A stretch of 64,000 nt of DNA from JBHIKY01 sp042139015 (GCF_042139015.1 NZ_JBHIKY010000013.1:34315-98314); one strand, 5' to 3'; positions 35,639 through 45,111 are shown, numbered from the stretch's first letter. Made by a program: numbers and translations. Notes: generated by a model from the letters alone, not told the origin.

Positions 35639-36562
35639 TTAGTTTGTCCCCTCCCTGCCTAATACTTTTAAATAAATGACAGTCATTATAATATTAATCA
35701 GTAATAGTACTACTGCCGTAGCCGCACCAACACCCATGTTAAATTGGTTAAATATAGATGTGTAAATGCTTAACGAAATAACTTCTGTGCTTCTGCCCGG
35801 TCCGCCTCCTGTTAGAGCCATAACCATATCGAAAGTGTTAAATGTATCAATAGAAATAATAATCAAATTTACGAGCAGTATGGGAGACAAAATAGGAAGA
35901 ATCACCCGAAATAACCGTTGGAAGGCATTGGCTCCATCTATTCTGGCAGCCTCAATAATATTGGCTGGGAGCGTCTGCAGCCCAGCATAAATCAGGATCA
36001 TACTGAAAGCAGTACCTCTCCATATATTTGCTATCGTAACAGACAATAATGATAATAAAGGGTCCGATAAAAAAGGCTGAGAACCGATTCCTACTAAACC
36101 CAGTAAATAATTAAAAATACCGGAATCCGTTTCGTTATACATGATATTCCAGATGATCCCTATAATCACTCCCGGTATTGCCCATGCGACCAAAACAGCA
36201 GTTCTAACAATAACTGTTCCTCTTATGTTAAGCTTTTCCCCTTGTACAATTAAAAGGGCAATGATAAACCCGAAAATCAATTGAAAGGCAACGCTGAAAA
36301 ACACAAAGAAACCAGTGGTAGACAGCATTTGGTAAAATCCAGGAAGTGTAAACAGTCTAATATAGGAACCTAACGTATAACTAAAATCCGTGTCAATTAA
36401 ATTAGAATCTGTAAAACTCAAACGAACAATTTGAAAAATAGGATAAACAAATACAAATGCCAGAACGATAACTAAAGGAAGTAACCAGGGAAGTGGCGAA
36501 TTTCGCCAATTCCCTTTATTGCTGCCTGGTTTAACTACTGAAAATCCTTTATCTGTATTCAT
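35639..36562 (-). CDS. Sugar ABC transporter permease, MalF type
   Basis: 307 aa with six membrane segments after a 25-residue polar N-terminus. EAA loop: ANIIEAARIDGANAFQRLFRV. GALTGGGPGRSTEV-like loop (ALTGGGPGRSTE) is typical of MalF-type subunits. Starts 15 bases after the binding-protein gene. Confidence 0.85.
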   Translation of the reverse strand: MNTDKGFSVVKPGSNKGNWRNSPLPWLLPLVIVLAFVFVYPIFQIVRLSFTDSNLIDTDFSYTLGSYIRLFTLPGFYQMLSTTGFFVFFSVAFQLIFGFIIALLIVQGEKLNIRGTVIVRTAVLVAWAIPGVIIGIIWNIMYNETDSGIFNYLLGLVGIGSQPFLSDPLLSLLSVTIANIWRGTAFSMILIYAGLQTLPANIIEAARIDGANAFQRLFRVILPILSPILLVNLIIISIDTFNTFDMVMALTGGGPGRSTEVISLSIYTSIFNQFNMGVGAATAVVLLLINIIMTVIYLKVLGREGTN

Positions 36563-36577
36563 AAACTATTACCTGCC

Positions 36578-37846
36578 TTAGTTAGGATTTACAACTTCCC
36601 ACGCATCATCCAATGCTTCTTCAGGTGTTTTGTTTCCTGCTATAACATCGGAAAGAGCCGTTTGCATTTCTACTGTAATATCTCTATAACTTGGATCTGC
36701 CGGCCTGACATTTGCCTCAGTCTCTAAAGATTCTCTGAATTCATCCGTAAATTCAGTTCCCTGGTAATCTTCTGAATCATATATAGAGGAAAGTGCAGGC
36801 AGCTGATCTAAAGCATCCATTGCTTCTCCATTAATAAACGTATCGGTAATTAAATCAAACGCAGCTTCTTGTTTTTCAGGATCCTCGGTAAAGATCCCCC
36901 ACGTCCATCCGCCTGAGCTGGTAGCCGGCTCTCCTCCTTCAATTTGTGGCAGCGGAGCTATCTCCCAATTTTCAAAATCTTCACCTAACGTTTCTTCAAG
37001 AAAGGATTCCTGAAAGCTCCCGCCTAAAAACATCGCTGTATTTCCCCCGGCAATTTCTTCGTTCAGGTCTCCTTCAGCTCCATAGCTGCTCATTCGTTGT
37101 GGCAGGGCGCCGGCTTCTACTGCTCCGTGTATTGTTTCGAGTACATTTAACATCTTTTCTCTATTCTCGCCCTCTCCAAAAGTAGGATTGCCTTCTTCAT
37201 CAACGAGCTCTCCACCCTGTCCCCAGAACAGAGGCCACAACGTGGTTACAGAAGCACCTTCTCCTCTACCACCAGGTAAAACAATCCCTTCGTACCCTTC
37301 CTCTTGAATTTGATTTGCCGTTTCTATCAATTCATCCCAAGTGGCAGGGGGTTCTTCAATTACTTCACTATCGTAATACAACACTCTAGTATCTGTTCCC
37401 ATATATAATCCATAAATTTCTCCATCTTCCCCTGTTATTACATCCTGTGCAAATGGAAAAAAGTCATCTGCTTCTATCCCTTTTTCTTCCATAAGATCAT
37501 TCAATGGCTGAAGATATTCTTTATATCTATCAAGTAAATACCCATCAATAGCTGCCACATCAGGTGCTCTTCCGCTATTTGCCTGTTCTAGAATTCTAGC
37601 CATAGCTTCATCGATATTGCTGCTTTGGATGTCAGTTACTAGATTAACGTTTGGGTATTCCTCTTCAAACTCGCTGATTTTCCCTGAAATATGCTCACTT
37701 GCTGAAGCAGTCGGCGCTTCCGGGGAGTACCCTGCAGTGGTTGACCAGGTAAGTTCTATTTCATCTTCGCCATTCCCGCTCTCTTGACAGCCTCCTAAAA
37801 TAAACAACAAAATAATAGCACTCAATATCCATTTATAATTTTTCAT
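36578..37846 (-). CDS. Sugar ABC transporter substrate-binding lipoprotein (probable mannoside importer)
   Basis: 422 aa from ATG 37846, eight bases after AAGGAG; the frame opens earlier at 37897 but without a site. Lipobox ILGGC (Cys near residue 19), followed by an extremely acidic linker and a family 1 solute-binding fold (VLYYDSEVIEEPPATWDELI, TAMFLGGSFQESFL, SSGGWTWGIF). A cre-like site overlaps the upstream region. No ATPase gene is present. The alpha-mannosidase relic downstream suggests mannosides as original substrate (inference). Confidence 0.85.
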   Translation of the reverse strand: MKNYKWILSAIILLFILGGCQESGNGEDEIELTWSTTAGYSPEAPTASASEHISGKISEFEEEYPNVNLVTDIQSSNIDEAMARILEQANSGRAPDVAAIDGYLLDRYKEYLQPLNDLMEEKGIEADDFFPFAQDVITGEDGEIYGLYMGTDTRVLYYDSEVIEEPPATWDELIETANQIQEEGYEGIVLPGGRGEGASVTTLWPLFWGQGGELVDEEGNPTFGEGENREKMLNVLETIHGAVEAGALPQRMSSYGAEGDLNEEIAGGNTAMFLGGSFQESFLEETLGEDFENWEIAPLPQIEGGEPATSSGGWTWGIFTEDPEKQEAAFDLITDTFINGEAMDALDQLPALSSIYDSEDYQGTEFTDEFRESLETEANVRPADPSYRDITVEMQTALSDVIAGNKTPEEALDDAWEVVNPN

Positions 37847-37859
37847 AATTTCAGCTCCT

Positions 37860-37873
37860 TGTAAGCGCTTTAA
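37860..37873. promoter_or_regulatory. cre-like site before the second sugar importer
   Basis: TGTAAGCGCTTTAA matches TGWAANCGNTNWCA at 13 of 14 positions on the plus strand (its reverse complement also at 13). It sits 14 bases upstream of the binding-protein start, next to the ribosome binding site. Confidence 0.65.
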
Positions 37874-37912
37874 TAATAATCGAAAAAAATTTATCATGTT
37901 CGAATCTAATTA

Positions 37913-39118
37913 TTAATTGTCTTTAAGCTGTTTTGCTTGAAAAATATTAGACACAACTAGTGTCGCAGCTCCCAGTGCTTCACTAATTTCTCCAAATGTC
38001 GAACTGCGGACTCTGACGCTTTTGGCGGTCTCTTGAAATATTCTTTTAAAAGCGACATCTTTAACCCACGTTACATATTCATGAACTTTATTTGGCACTG
38101 TTCCTCCGATAACCACAAGCTCAGGATTAAGAAAGTTAATTTTATCAGCTAATTTTATGCCCGCATAACGGGATGAATCAAATAGAAGCTGAGAACATAA
38201 AGCATCACTTTGCAAAAATCCATATAATATGTCATTTAGTGTGAGATTATCTTCAAAAGCAGTCAATATACTGATGCTGTCATTCTTAATTTCTATTAGT
38301 GCTTTCTCAATCATGGCATTTCCAGATGCTACCGCTTCCAAACAGCCGTAATTTCCACAATTACATTTTGGTCCATTTATATCAATGGTAGCGTGACCAA
38401 TTTCTCCTGCAACCTGTGAGGTTCCACGATAAATTTGGCCGTTTATGACGATGCCGCTTCCAATTCCAGAATCGACCATTAAATATAGCAAGTTACTTAC
38501 ATTTTTAGCAGGCCCGTAAAATAATTCACTCAGAGCCATGCAATTAGCATCTTTTTCTAAATAAATGTTTTGGGAAAAGTAGTCGGACAAAAATCGTGTT
38601 ACTGAAATATTTTGCCAGGTTATAAGATTAGGGGGGTTTAGAACAATTCCTTTCATTGAATCCAGCGGGCCAGGAGCGCTTACTCCAATTCCTAACAATT
38701 GATCGTTAGAAATTTGATTTTTGTTAATGATTTCAATTAATTTATGAGCAATATCAGCAAGCACTATTTCAGGATTTTCATTCAGCTCAAACAGTTGAGT
38801 TTCTTGATAGCTGATTTCACCTCCCAGGTCACTAATAACAAAAATAATTTTGCCTACTCCAATGCTCACTCCAAGAATATAGTAATAGCTTTTGTCTACA
38901 TCATATTTTATTGGTTTACGGCCGCCATTAGATACTACGTAGCCACTGCGGCAGACTAATTTCTTCTTCTCAAACTCGTTGATGATCTTACCTACTGAAG
39001 CAACTGTTAGATTTGTTAATTTAGATATATCCGACTGAGTACATTCTCCATACTGCCATAGGGTCTCAAAAACTTTTTTCCGATTGATACTTTTCATGGA
39101 GATTTTATTAATTGCCAA
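37913..39118 (-). CDS. ROK-family (XylR/NagC type) transcriptional regulator
   Basis: 401 aa. N-terminal winged helix (KVFETLWQYGECTQSDISKLT, NLTVASVGKIINEFEKK) then the ROK sugar-kinase-like domain: GIGVSAPGPLD, KDANCMALSE, and the zinc motif CNCGNYGCLEAVASG. The DNA-binding domain marks it as a repressor rather than a kinase. TTG 39118 has a GGGGGG site nine bases before. A 17-bp AT-rich palindrome lies 25 bases upstream. Likely represses itself and the adjoining importer, with a sugar as inducer. Confidence 0.85.
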   Translation of the reverse strand: MAINKISMKSINRKKVFETLWQYGECTQSDISKLTNLTVASVGKIINEFEKKKLVCRSGYVVSNGGRKPIKYDVDKSYYYILGVSIGVGKIIFVISDLGGEISYQETQLFELNENPEIVLADIAHKLIEIINKNQISNDQLLGIGVSAPGPLDSMKGIVLNPPNLITWQNISVTRFLSDYFSQNIYLEKDANCMALSELFYGPAKNVSNLLYLMVDSGIGSGIVINGQIYRGTSQVAGEIGHATIDINGPKCNCGNYGCLEAVASGNAMIEKALIEIKNDSISILTAFEDNLTLNDILYGFLQSDALCSQLLFDSSRYAGIKLADKINFLNPELVVIGGTVPNKVHEYVTWVKDVAFKRIFQETAKSVRVRSSTFGEISEALGAATLVVSNIFQAKQLKDN

Positions 39119-39142
39119 TAATAATCACCCCCCTCGCCTCTT

Positions 39143-39159
39143 TTTAAATTGAATTTAAA
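39143..39159. promoter_or_regulatory. Palindrome TTTAAATTGAATTTAAA, candidate ROK operator
   Basis: Perfect 8+1+8 inverted repeat in the promoter region of the ROK gene; AT-rich palindromes are typical for XylR-type regulators. Confidence 0.5.
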
Positions 39160-39240
39160 AACTTGGTTTAAGTATAATTAATATTTCAAATTGAGTCAAT
39201 AGTACAAAAATTTAGACATAATTTCGCAGGTTTAAGATAC

Positions 39241-39282
39241 AAAAAGTCTGCTCATTTATATACAAGAGAAGCAGACGTTTTT
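39241..39282. terminator. Terminator after the iron ABC transporter operon
   Basis: Arms AAAAAGTCTGCT (39241-39252) and AGCAGACGTTTTT (39270-39282); works on the minus strand after the ATPase gene. Confidence 0.8.
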
Positions 39283-39284
39283 AA

Positions 39285-40070
39285 CTATTTGATTGTATCA
39301 TACGTTACACAGACCGGTTTTCTCGTGCGCGGATCTTCAATGATCTCGGCATCGATTTGAAAAACATCCTTCAACGTTTCTGAAGTCATCAGCTGTTCGG
39401 GGCTGCCTTCTTTAATAACCCGGCCGTTGTTTAATGCGATCATATAGTGCGCAAAACGGGCGGCATGATTCAAATCATGCAGCACAAGCACCACTGTCCG
39501 ATTTTCTTCTCGATTTAATTTTTCTAGAAGCTGGAGAATATCGAGCTGATGAGCCATATCGAGATAGGTGGTTGGCTCATCCATCAGCAGCAGCTCGGTT
39601 TCCTGTGCGAGCGCCATAGCGATCCAGACACGCTGCCGCTGCCCCCCTGATAAGGAGTCGACCTCTCTTCCTTGAAAGCTGCTCATCCCGGTCACTTCCA
39701 GTGCCCATTCGATCATGTCCCAGTCATGAGGTTTTAAACGGCCAAAGCCGGTCTGCCTCGGCGATCTTCCATAGGAGACCAGCTCCTCTACGGTTAAGCC
39801 ATCTGGCGCAAGTGGGCTTTGTGGAAGAATCGCCAATTTATTTGCTATTTTCCGAGTTGGTGTCCGGTGGATTGCTTTACCGTCTAAGTATACTTTTCCT
39901 TTTTTTGACGGATGAAGTCTGGATATGGTTTTTAAGATCGTAGATTTTCCGCAGCCGTTTGGACCAATAATGGTTGTAATTTGGTTAGCAGGGATATCAA
40001 TATTTAAGTCATTAACGATAAGTGCTTCCCCATAGCCAATGCTCAGTTTTTCCGTTGTCAGCGTCGCCAC
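39285..40070 (-). CDS. Iron-siderophore ABC transporter ATP-binding protein (FecE/FhuC type)
   Basis: 261 aa. Walker A GPNGCGKST, Q-loop ILPQSP, signature LSGGQRQR, Walker B LLLMDEPTTYLD and H-loop VLHDL, typical of the FecE/FhuC group (YLDMAHQLDILQLL). GTG 40070 follows GAGGAGG. Last gene of a complete binding protein-permease-permease-ATPase set behind a Fur box; energises uptake of a ferric siderophore. Confidence 0.9.
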   Translation of the reverse strand: MATLTTEKLSIGYGEALIVNDLNIDIPANQITTIIGPNGCGKSTILKTISRLHPSKKGKVYLDGKAIHRTPTRKIANKLAILPQSPLAPDGLTVEELVSYGRSPRQTGFGRLKPHDWDMIEWALEVTGMSSFQGREVDSLSGGQRQRVWIAMALAQETELLLMDEPTTYLDMAHQLDILQLLEKLNREENRTVVLVLHDLNHAARFAHYMIALNNGRVIKEGSPEQLMTSETLKDVFQIDAEIIEDPRTRKPVCVTYDTIK

Positions 40071-40083
40071 AATGAATCCTCCT

Positions 40084-41103
40084 CTATCTGATTTTCATCA
40101 GTAAATATATGAAATACGGGGCGCCAAGTACCGATACGATAAGACCGACTGGAATTTCTGACGGCGCAAGAATATTTCGTCCAATCGTGTCTGCCAATAA
40201 GAGCAGAAGTGCTCCCATTAAAGCAGATGCAGGAAGCAGTGCCTGATGTCCGGGTCCGATAAGCCTTCTTGTCAAATGAGGAGCCACAAGTCCGAGAAAC
40301 GCGATGCCTCCTCCCGCGGAGACACATGCACCTGCAAGTGCCGCTGCCGCAATAAGCAGCAGCCTTCTTTCTTTTTCTACCGCGGTGCCAAGTCCTGCAG
40401 CCATCTGATCGCCTAAATTAAGTATGTTTAAGTGACGGGCTTTATAAATAGCGAAAGGTAAAAGTACTAGAATCCAGGGCAGTACGGCTGAAACAAATAA
40501 CCAATCCGCCCCCCAGATACTTCCAGACAGCCAAATGGTCGCCTGCATAAAATCCTCCGGCTCCATGCGCAGCTGAAAGAAAAGCAGTGCTGCGCCAAAT
40601 CCTGCATTTACAGCTATTCCGACAAGAATAAGCCGGATAGGAGAAATACCTTTCTTCCACGCCAGAACATAAATTAGGACAGCTGCCAGAAGGGCTCCGC
40701 TGAATGCGAAAAATGGCATGACAAACACTGAGAAACCGCCAAGGCCGATTGCAGATCCTTCCACATAATAAATGAATAAAACAACAGCAAAACCGGCTCC
40801 GGCATTAATACCGAGGATCCCCGGGTCTGCAAGTCCATTTTGAGACACCCCTTGAAGGATAGCACCGGAAACCGCAAGGCCGGCTCCTATTAATAATGCC
40901 AGCACAATCCTCGGCAGCCTAAATTCAAATAGAACAAGACTTTCATTCTCAGATCCACTGCCAAACAGAGTTTTTAAGACACTAAGCGGCGAAATTTGAA
41001 AGGTGCCCATGTTTAAGCTGACAAGAGAAACTATGGTTATCATTATCACTAAAGCGAAAGATACACTGAGAAAACGCCGGTTCCGCTTTTTTATGCCATT
41101 CAT
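40084..41103 (-). CDS. Iron-siderophore ABC transporter permease (FecCD family), second
   Basis: 339 aa, about ten membrane segments. FecCD motifs RLPRIVLALLIGAGLAVSGAILQG, NPGILGINAGAG-like (ADPGILGINAGAGF) and GGIAFLGLVAPHLTRRLIG. ATG overlaps the stop of the first permease by four bases. Forms a heterodimer with it. Confidence 0.9.
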   Translation of the reverse strand: MNGIKKRNRRFLSVSFALVIMITIVSLVSLNMGTFQISPLSVLKTLFGSGSENESLVLFEFRLPRIVLALLIGAGLAVSGAILQGVSQNGLADPGILGINAGAGFAVVLFIYYVEGSAIGLGGFSVFVMPFFAFSGALLAAVLIYVLAWKKGISPIRLILVGIAVNAGFGAALLFFQLRMEPEDFMQATIWLSGSIWGADWLFVSAVLPWILVLLPFAIYKARHLNILNLGDQMAAGLGTAVEKERRLLLIAAAALAGACVSAGGGIAFLGLVAPHLTRRLIGPGHQALLPASALMGALLLLLADTIGRNILAPSEIPVGLIVSVLGAPYFIYLLMKIR

Positions 41104-42149
41104 AAGCTCCTCCCCTCTCTTCGTGCAAGATAGAGAAAGAAAGGAACGCCGATTACTGCTGTGATTATTCCCGCCGGGGTTTCATATGGCGCATTTACCA
41201 ATCGGGCTCCTAAATCTGCAGCTGTCAGGAGCAGTCCTCCTAAAATAGCCGAACATGGAATTATCCATCGGTAGTCCATTCCGACAAGGAATCTAGTTAT
41301 ATGAGGAATTACAAGTCCAACAAAGCCAATCGATCCGGCTATAGATACGGCGGCTCCTGTAAGAGCCAGAACAATTATTATACCGAGTAGCTTAACAAGC
41401 CATGTCTTTTGACCAAGCCCCTTGGACACTTCTTCTCCCAAGCTTAAAATGGTTACTGATTTAGAAATAATCATCGCTGCCACAAAGCCGAAAATCGCTA
41501 CTGGGATGATTATTTTTACACTCAGCCACTGTGTACCGGCTAACCCTCCCGCATACCAGAACGTCAGATCCTGAGCCACACGAAAATGAATTGCAATGAT
41601 GGAAGATAAAGCGTGCAGCAGTGTGCCAACGGCAACGCCTGCCAGAGCAAGTTTTACCGAAGTCATGCCGCCGCGTGCAAATGCTCCTGCCGAAAATACC
41701 ATCCCCGCACCGAGACCGGCCCCTGCAAAAGCCCAAAACATAAAGCCCAGGTAAGAGGTAGACGGGAAAAAAGCCAGTGCCACTGCCATGGCAAATGCTG
41801 CGCCGTCCGTAACCCCCATAATTGAAGGAGAGGCCAGGGGATTTCTGGTCATTCCCTGCATAATCGCACCTGATACCGCTAGAAAGGCCCCGATCATCAC
41901 AGAAGCAAGCGCCCTTGGCAGCCGGACCTCCTGAATAATTTGATGGTTTGTTATCGAGGAATCATAATGAAAGACAGCCTGCCAGACCATCTTCAAATCA
42001 ACATCTGCGGCACCAAAGGATATTGAAAAAAACAACATGATCAGCAGCAGTACCATTCCTAAAGAAAGAATCAGCGCGGCACCTGCCGGTTTTCTGCGCA
42101 ATTTTTGTGTTTGCTTATTCTCGCTGCCTGCTTTTGCCGATTCCACCAT
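41100..42149 (-). CDS. Iron-siderophore ABC transporter permease (FecCD family), first
   Basis: 349 aa with a basic N-terminus then about ten membrane segments. Motifs RLPRALASVMIGAFLAVSGA, RNPLASPSIMGVTDGAAF and GSIGFVGLVIPHITRFLVG, colinear with the second permease. Begins 28 bases after the binding-protein gene. Confidence 0.9.
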   Translation of the reverse strand: MVESAKAGSENKQTQKLRRKPAGAALILSLGMVLLLIMLFFSISFGAADVDLKMVWQAVFHYDSSITNHQIIQEVRLPRALASVMIGAFLAVSGAIMQGMTRNPLASPSIMGVTDGAAFAMAVALAFFPSTSYLGFMFWAFAGAGLGAGMVFSAGAFARGGMTSVKLALAGVAVGTLLHALSSIIAIHFRVAQDLTFWYAGGLAGTQWLSVKIIIPVAIFGFVAAMIISKSVTILSLGEEVSKGLGQKTWLVKLLGIIIVLALTGAAVSIAGSIGFVGLVIPHITRFLVGMDYRWIIPCSAILGGLLLTAADLGARLVNAPYETPAGIITAVIGVPFFLYLARREGRSL

Positions 42150-42177
42150 TATTCCATCCCTTTATCTCATCTTGAAA

Positions 42178-43125
42178 TTACTCGGCTGTTACTTTCTCTA
42201 CTATATCTTCAAGCTGACGTTCCATCATCGTCGCGTTAAAGTCGCTCCAGACAGCATTATCAACGGTGTAGACTTTTTCGTTTTCTACAGCCGGCAGTCC
42301 GGACCATACATCTTTGCTCTGCAGCTCTTCCAGCGTATTTTCTGCTGTCGGATCCGCTGCCATGACAAAAATCCGATCAGCATCCCCGACATATTCCGGT
42401 ATCACTTCTTCTGATAAAGATGCTGACTCATCGAGAGAACCCGCTTTTTCAGAAGGTTCAAACTCAGCTGCATCATAGACGGTCGGGAACGTAGAAGTAG
42501 GGTACATGTACATATCACTGCCAAAAAATTGCATGACGGCGGCAGTTTCGCCTTCTTCTATATATGGTTCCATCTCTGAACGGGCCTCTTCCACACTCGT
42601 GTTGTACTCTTCCAGCCACGCTTCATGCGCGTCTTCTTCTCCTAAAACTCCAGCAATCGTTTCTAATTGCTCAAGAGCCGGTTCGCCAAACGTAAATGCT
42701 ACTGTAGGGGCCACCTTTTCGTAGTTTTCAATCGCATCTTCTCCTACATAGTCAGCTGAGATGATTAAATCCGGCTCAAGTTCCAATATTTTTTCCACGT
42801 CAGCTTCTTCACCTCCGACGCTTTCGATCCCTTCGGTGATGTCATCTCCATATTTATCTAGATCATAATCAAGCGCGCCTACTGGTTTAATATCCAATGC
42901 CGTAAGTTCCCCGAAGTAATTAATGGCGACAATCCTCTCCGCATCCTCAGGGATTTCCACGTCCCGGTCGAGGGCGTCTGTGTAAAAGGCTGTTTCCTCT
43001 GATTCTTCCTCTGACCCGCTGGTTTCCACTTCCTCATCCGAGCTTCCCCCATCACTTCCACATGCGGTCAAGGCCATCAAACTAAGGAAAAGGAACGGTA
43101 GTAGTATGTAATTTTTCTTATTCAT
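42178..43125 (-). CDS. Iron-siderophore binding lipoprotein
   Basis: 315 aa from ATG 43125 with GAGGAG nine bases before; the frame is open to 43164 through the Fur box. Lipobox LTAC (Cys near residue 22), an acidic Ser/Glu linker, then the type III periplasmic-binding fold: RIVAINYFGELTALDIKPVG, LEPDLIISADYV, and KDVWSGLPAVENEKVY. Captures a ferric siderophore at the cell surface. The acidic linker suits a saline or alkaline habitat. Which siderophore cannot be told. Confidence 0.85.
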   Translation of the reverse strand: MNKKNYILLPFLFLSLMALTACGSDGGSSDEEVETSGSEEESEETAFYTDALDRDVEIPEDAERIVAINYFGELTALDIKPVGALDYDLDKYGDDITEGIESVGGEEADVEKILELEPDLIISADYVGEDAIENYEKVAPTVAFTFGEPALEQLETIAGVLGEEDAHEAWLEEYNTSVEEARSEMEPYIEEGETAAVMQFFGSDMYMYPTSTFPTVYDAAEFEPSEKAGSLDESASLSEEVIPEYVGDADRIFVMAADPTAENTLEELQSKDVWSGLPAVENEKVYTVDNAVWSDFNATMMERQLEDIVEKVTAE

Positions 43126-43148
43126 CCTGTAATCTCCTCTGTTGAAAA

Positions 43149-43163
43149 TGATAATTAGTATCA
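43149..43163. promoter_or_regulatory. Fur box before the siderophore transporter operon
   Basis: TGATAATTAGTATCA matches the 7-1-7 Fur consensus TGATAATNATTATCA except for one base. It is 24 bases upstream of the binding-protein start codon. Confidence 0.8.
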
Positions 43164-43329
43164 TTTAGATTATACCTAAGCATTTCTAATCAGACAACTA
43201 TTTTTTCTAAAGATTTCAGAGTAAGATTAGTCTGATTGTGTCATGACGTACGATTTAGATATGATCGCCGTGCCCGCGGAAAGTGATGCGTTTGACGGAG
43301 CATATTTTGTACACTCATAATTAACAAAT

Positions 43330-43362
43330 AATCCAGACAGATTCAGTAGAATCGTCTGGATT
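43330..43362. terminator. Terminator after the FAD monooxygenase gene
   Basis: Arms AATCCAGAC (43330-43338) and GTCTGGATT (43354-43362), with an inner GATTC/GAATC extension. Confidence 0.65.
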
Positions 43363-43399
43363 TTGCAATAAATAATTTACTTTTGTCTCAGCCTCTACA

Positions 43400-44917
43400 T
43401 CAAGTAAGTGAGGTGATTGAAAAACGTCGCAGGTAATATTTCAAACGAGCAAGATTCTGACCTTCATCCGCCAGCCCAATATACCCGTCCGGACGGAGAA
43501 GATATAGTGCATCCAGCTGCAGTCCCGACTTTCTGGCTTTTTCAGAGCAGGGGAATTCGTGTACTGGGAGGTTTAATGCTTCCGCGGCATTCTTTATACG
43601 CTCTTCTGCATTACCGTAAACATGAACCTGCCAATCTCTTGAGGACAATGCTTCATAGTTGTCGTGGTGTTCATACGGCACCCAGGGCAGCCTGTCCCCT
43701 GCCTTGATTCTTCCTGCCTTTCCGCTACTGAGCGGACTGCTGCGGTATTGAATACGAATTTGAGCCAAAATATCAAATATGGCTTTTCTCACCATGTCAC
43801 TATGAAACATTTGTGCGAGAACGTGTGGAAGAAACGTACGGATAAATTGACCTGCTTTGTTTCTCTGAACCATAAATTTGAATGCTTTATCGGTAGTGGC
43901 AACGAGCAGACGTGCAAAAGTGATTCTCTCTGTTTCATACGTATCGAGAAGTTCTGACGATGCTCTTCCCTGGACAACGGAGGCAAGCTTCCAGGCAAGG
44001 TTAATGGCGTCCCCGATTCCTGTGTTCATTCCCTGCCCTCCGGCTGGACTGTGAATATGAGCAGCATCCCCGCTGATGAATACTCGGTTTCTCTGGAATG
44101 AATCCGCGACACGGTGATGGACGGTATAAGCTGAAAACCAGTTGACCTTTTTTATCTGTAAATTAATGCTTCGATTAATAAATGGGAGAAGGTCATCGAA
44201 GCGGATTGTCGATGCATCTTTGTCAATTTCAGGGGGCACGACTCCTATCATTCGGTACATCCCAGTCGTTCTAACCGGTAAAATAAAACAGAAGCCTCCG
44301 TTCAGTATGCAGATATTCATATCGTTATTTGTAAAGGGACTCTCTGCCTCCACATCAGCCACGTAAAATAATTGATCATATTTTCCACCGGGAAAACTTA
44401 TATTTGACTGCTTGCGGATCGTGCTGTGGGCTCCATCACAACCGCACAGATACTCATATTCTGCCTGCTCCTCGAGCCCGCTTTTCACTAAAGACACGAA
44501 TACACGACTTCCATTATCTTTGTAAGAAGTAAGCTCTGTATTCCATTCTATCTGCACCCCCTCTTCCACCAATTTATTGACAAGAAGACGTTCGTGTTCA
44601 TCCTGGGCAAAACTGAGAACATAAGGATAAGGACTAACCCCTTCTCCAAGGTGGCCGAGATCCAGTGTGGCTTTTTTCCTACTGGCCTGCCGGACATGGC
44701 TTTTCATCACCTTCATGCCTTTATCGATTACTTCCCCGGCTATGCCGAGCTGATGATAAAATTCCAGGATCCGCGCCTGCACAGTGATTGCGCGTGAAGA
44801 GGCTCCCGGACCGGCTGCTTTATCAATAATACGCACAGGTACGCCGTATCTCGTCAGTGACAATGCGAGAATAAGACCGGACGGACCCGCGCCGACTATT
44901 AAAATGGGAGGGCTCAT
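43400..44917 (-). CDS. FAD-dependent aromatic-ring monooxygenase family protein (PheA/TfdB type)
   Basis: 505 aa. N-terminal Rossmann loop GAGPSGLILALSLTRYGV (residues 8-25), CDGAHSTIRKQ (DG motif), and the FAD ribityl motif VFISGDAAHIHSPAGGQGMN-type sequence near residue 290, then a thioredoxin-like C-terminal domain. Family members hydroxylate phenols or modify polyketide antibiotics and rifampicin; the substrate is not evident. ATG 44917 follows AAGGAGGAG. A perfect palindrome, GACGTATACGTC, lies 41 bases upstream, so regulation by an inducible repressor is likely. Confidence 0.8.
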   Translation of the reverse strand: MSPPILIVGAGPSGLILALSLTRYGVPVRIIDKAAGPGASSRAITVQARILEFYHQLGIAGEVIDKGMKVMKSHVRQASRKKATLDLGHLGEGVSPYPYVLSFAQDEHERLLVNKLVEEGVQIEWNTELTSYKDNGSRVFVSLVKSGLEEQAEYEYLCGCDGAHSTIRKQSNISFPGGKYDQLFYVADVEAESPFTNNDMNICILNGGFCFILPVRTTGMYRMIGVVPPEIDKDASTIRFDDLLPFINRSINLQIKKVNWFSAYTVHHRVADSFQRNRVFISGDAAHIHSPAGGQGMNTGIGDAINLAWKLASVVQGRASSELLDTYETERITFARLLVATTDKAFKFMVQRNKAGQFIRTFLPHVLAQMFHSDMVRKAIFDILAQIRIQYRSSPLSSGKAGRIKAGDRLPWVPYEHHDNYEALSSRDWQVHVYGNAEERIKNAAEALNLPVHEFPCSEKARKSGLQLDALYLLRPDGYIGLADEGQNLARLKYYLRRFSITSLT

Positions 44918-44957
44918 CCTACTCCTCCTTTCAAAATATGTAACTTATCTATCTAAA

Positions 44958-44969
44958 GACGTATACGTC
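44958..44969. promoter_or_regulatory. Palindrome GACGTATACGTC, candidate operator of the monooxygenase gene
   Basis: Perfect 12-bp palindrome extended by TAAA and TTTA on the flanks, 41 bases before the start codon. Such sites suit TetR- or MarR-type repressors; none is encoded next to it. Confidence 0.5.
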
Positions 44970-45065
44970 ATTTACCCTGTTTTTCTTGAGACTACCCTGA
45001 AACTTTCTACTCAGCACCGGCAAAAGCACAAGCTCTGCATTATTCTTTCCCATGCCGGAAGGAAT

Positions 45066-45105
45066 AAAAAAAGCTGAACGAGCAGGCCCGTTCAGCTTTT
45101 TTTTA
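45066..45105. terminator. Terminator of the HU gene
   Basis: AAAAAAGCTGAACG and CGTTCAGCTTTTTT, a very strong stem with A and T runs, seven bases past the HU stop. Confidence 0.9.
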
Positions 45106-45111
45106 TACAAA

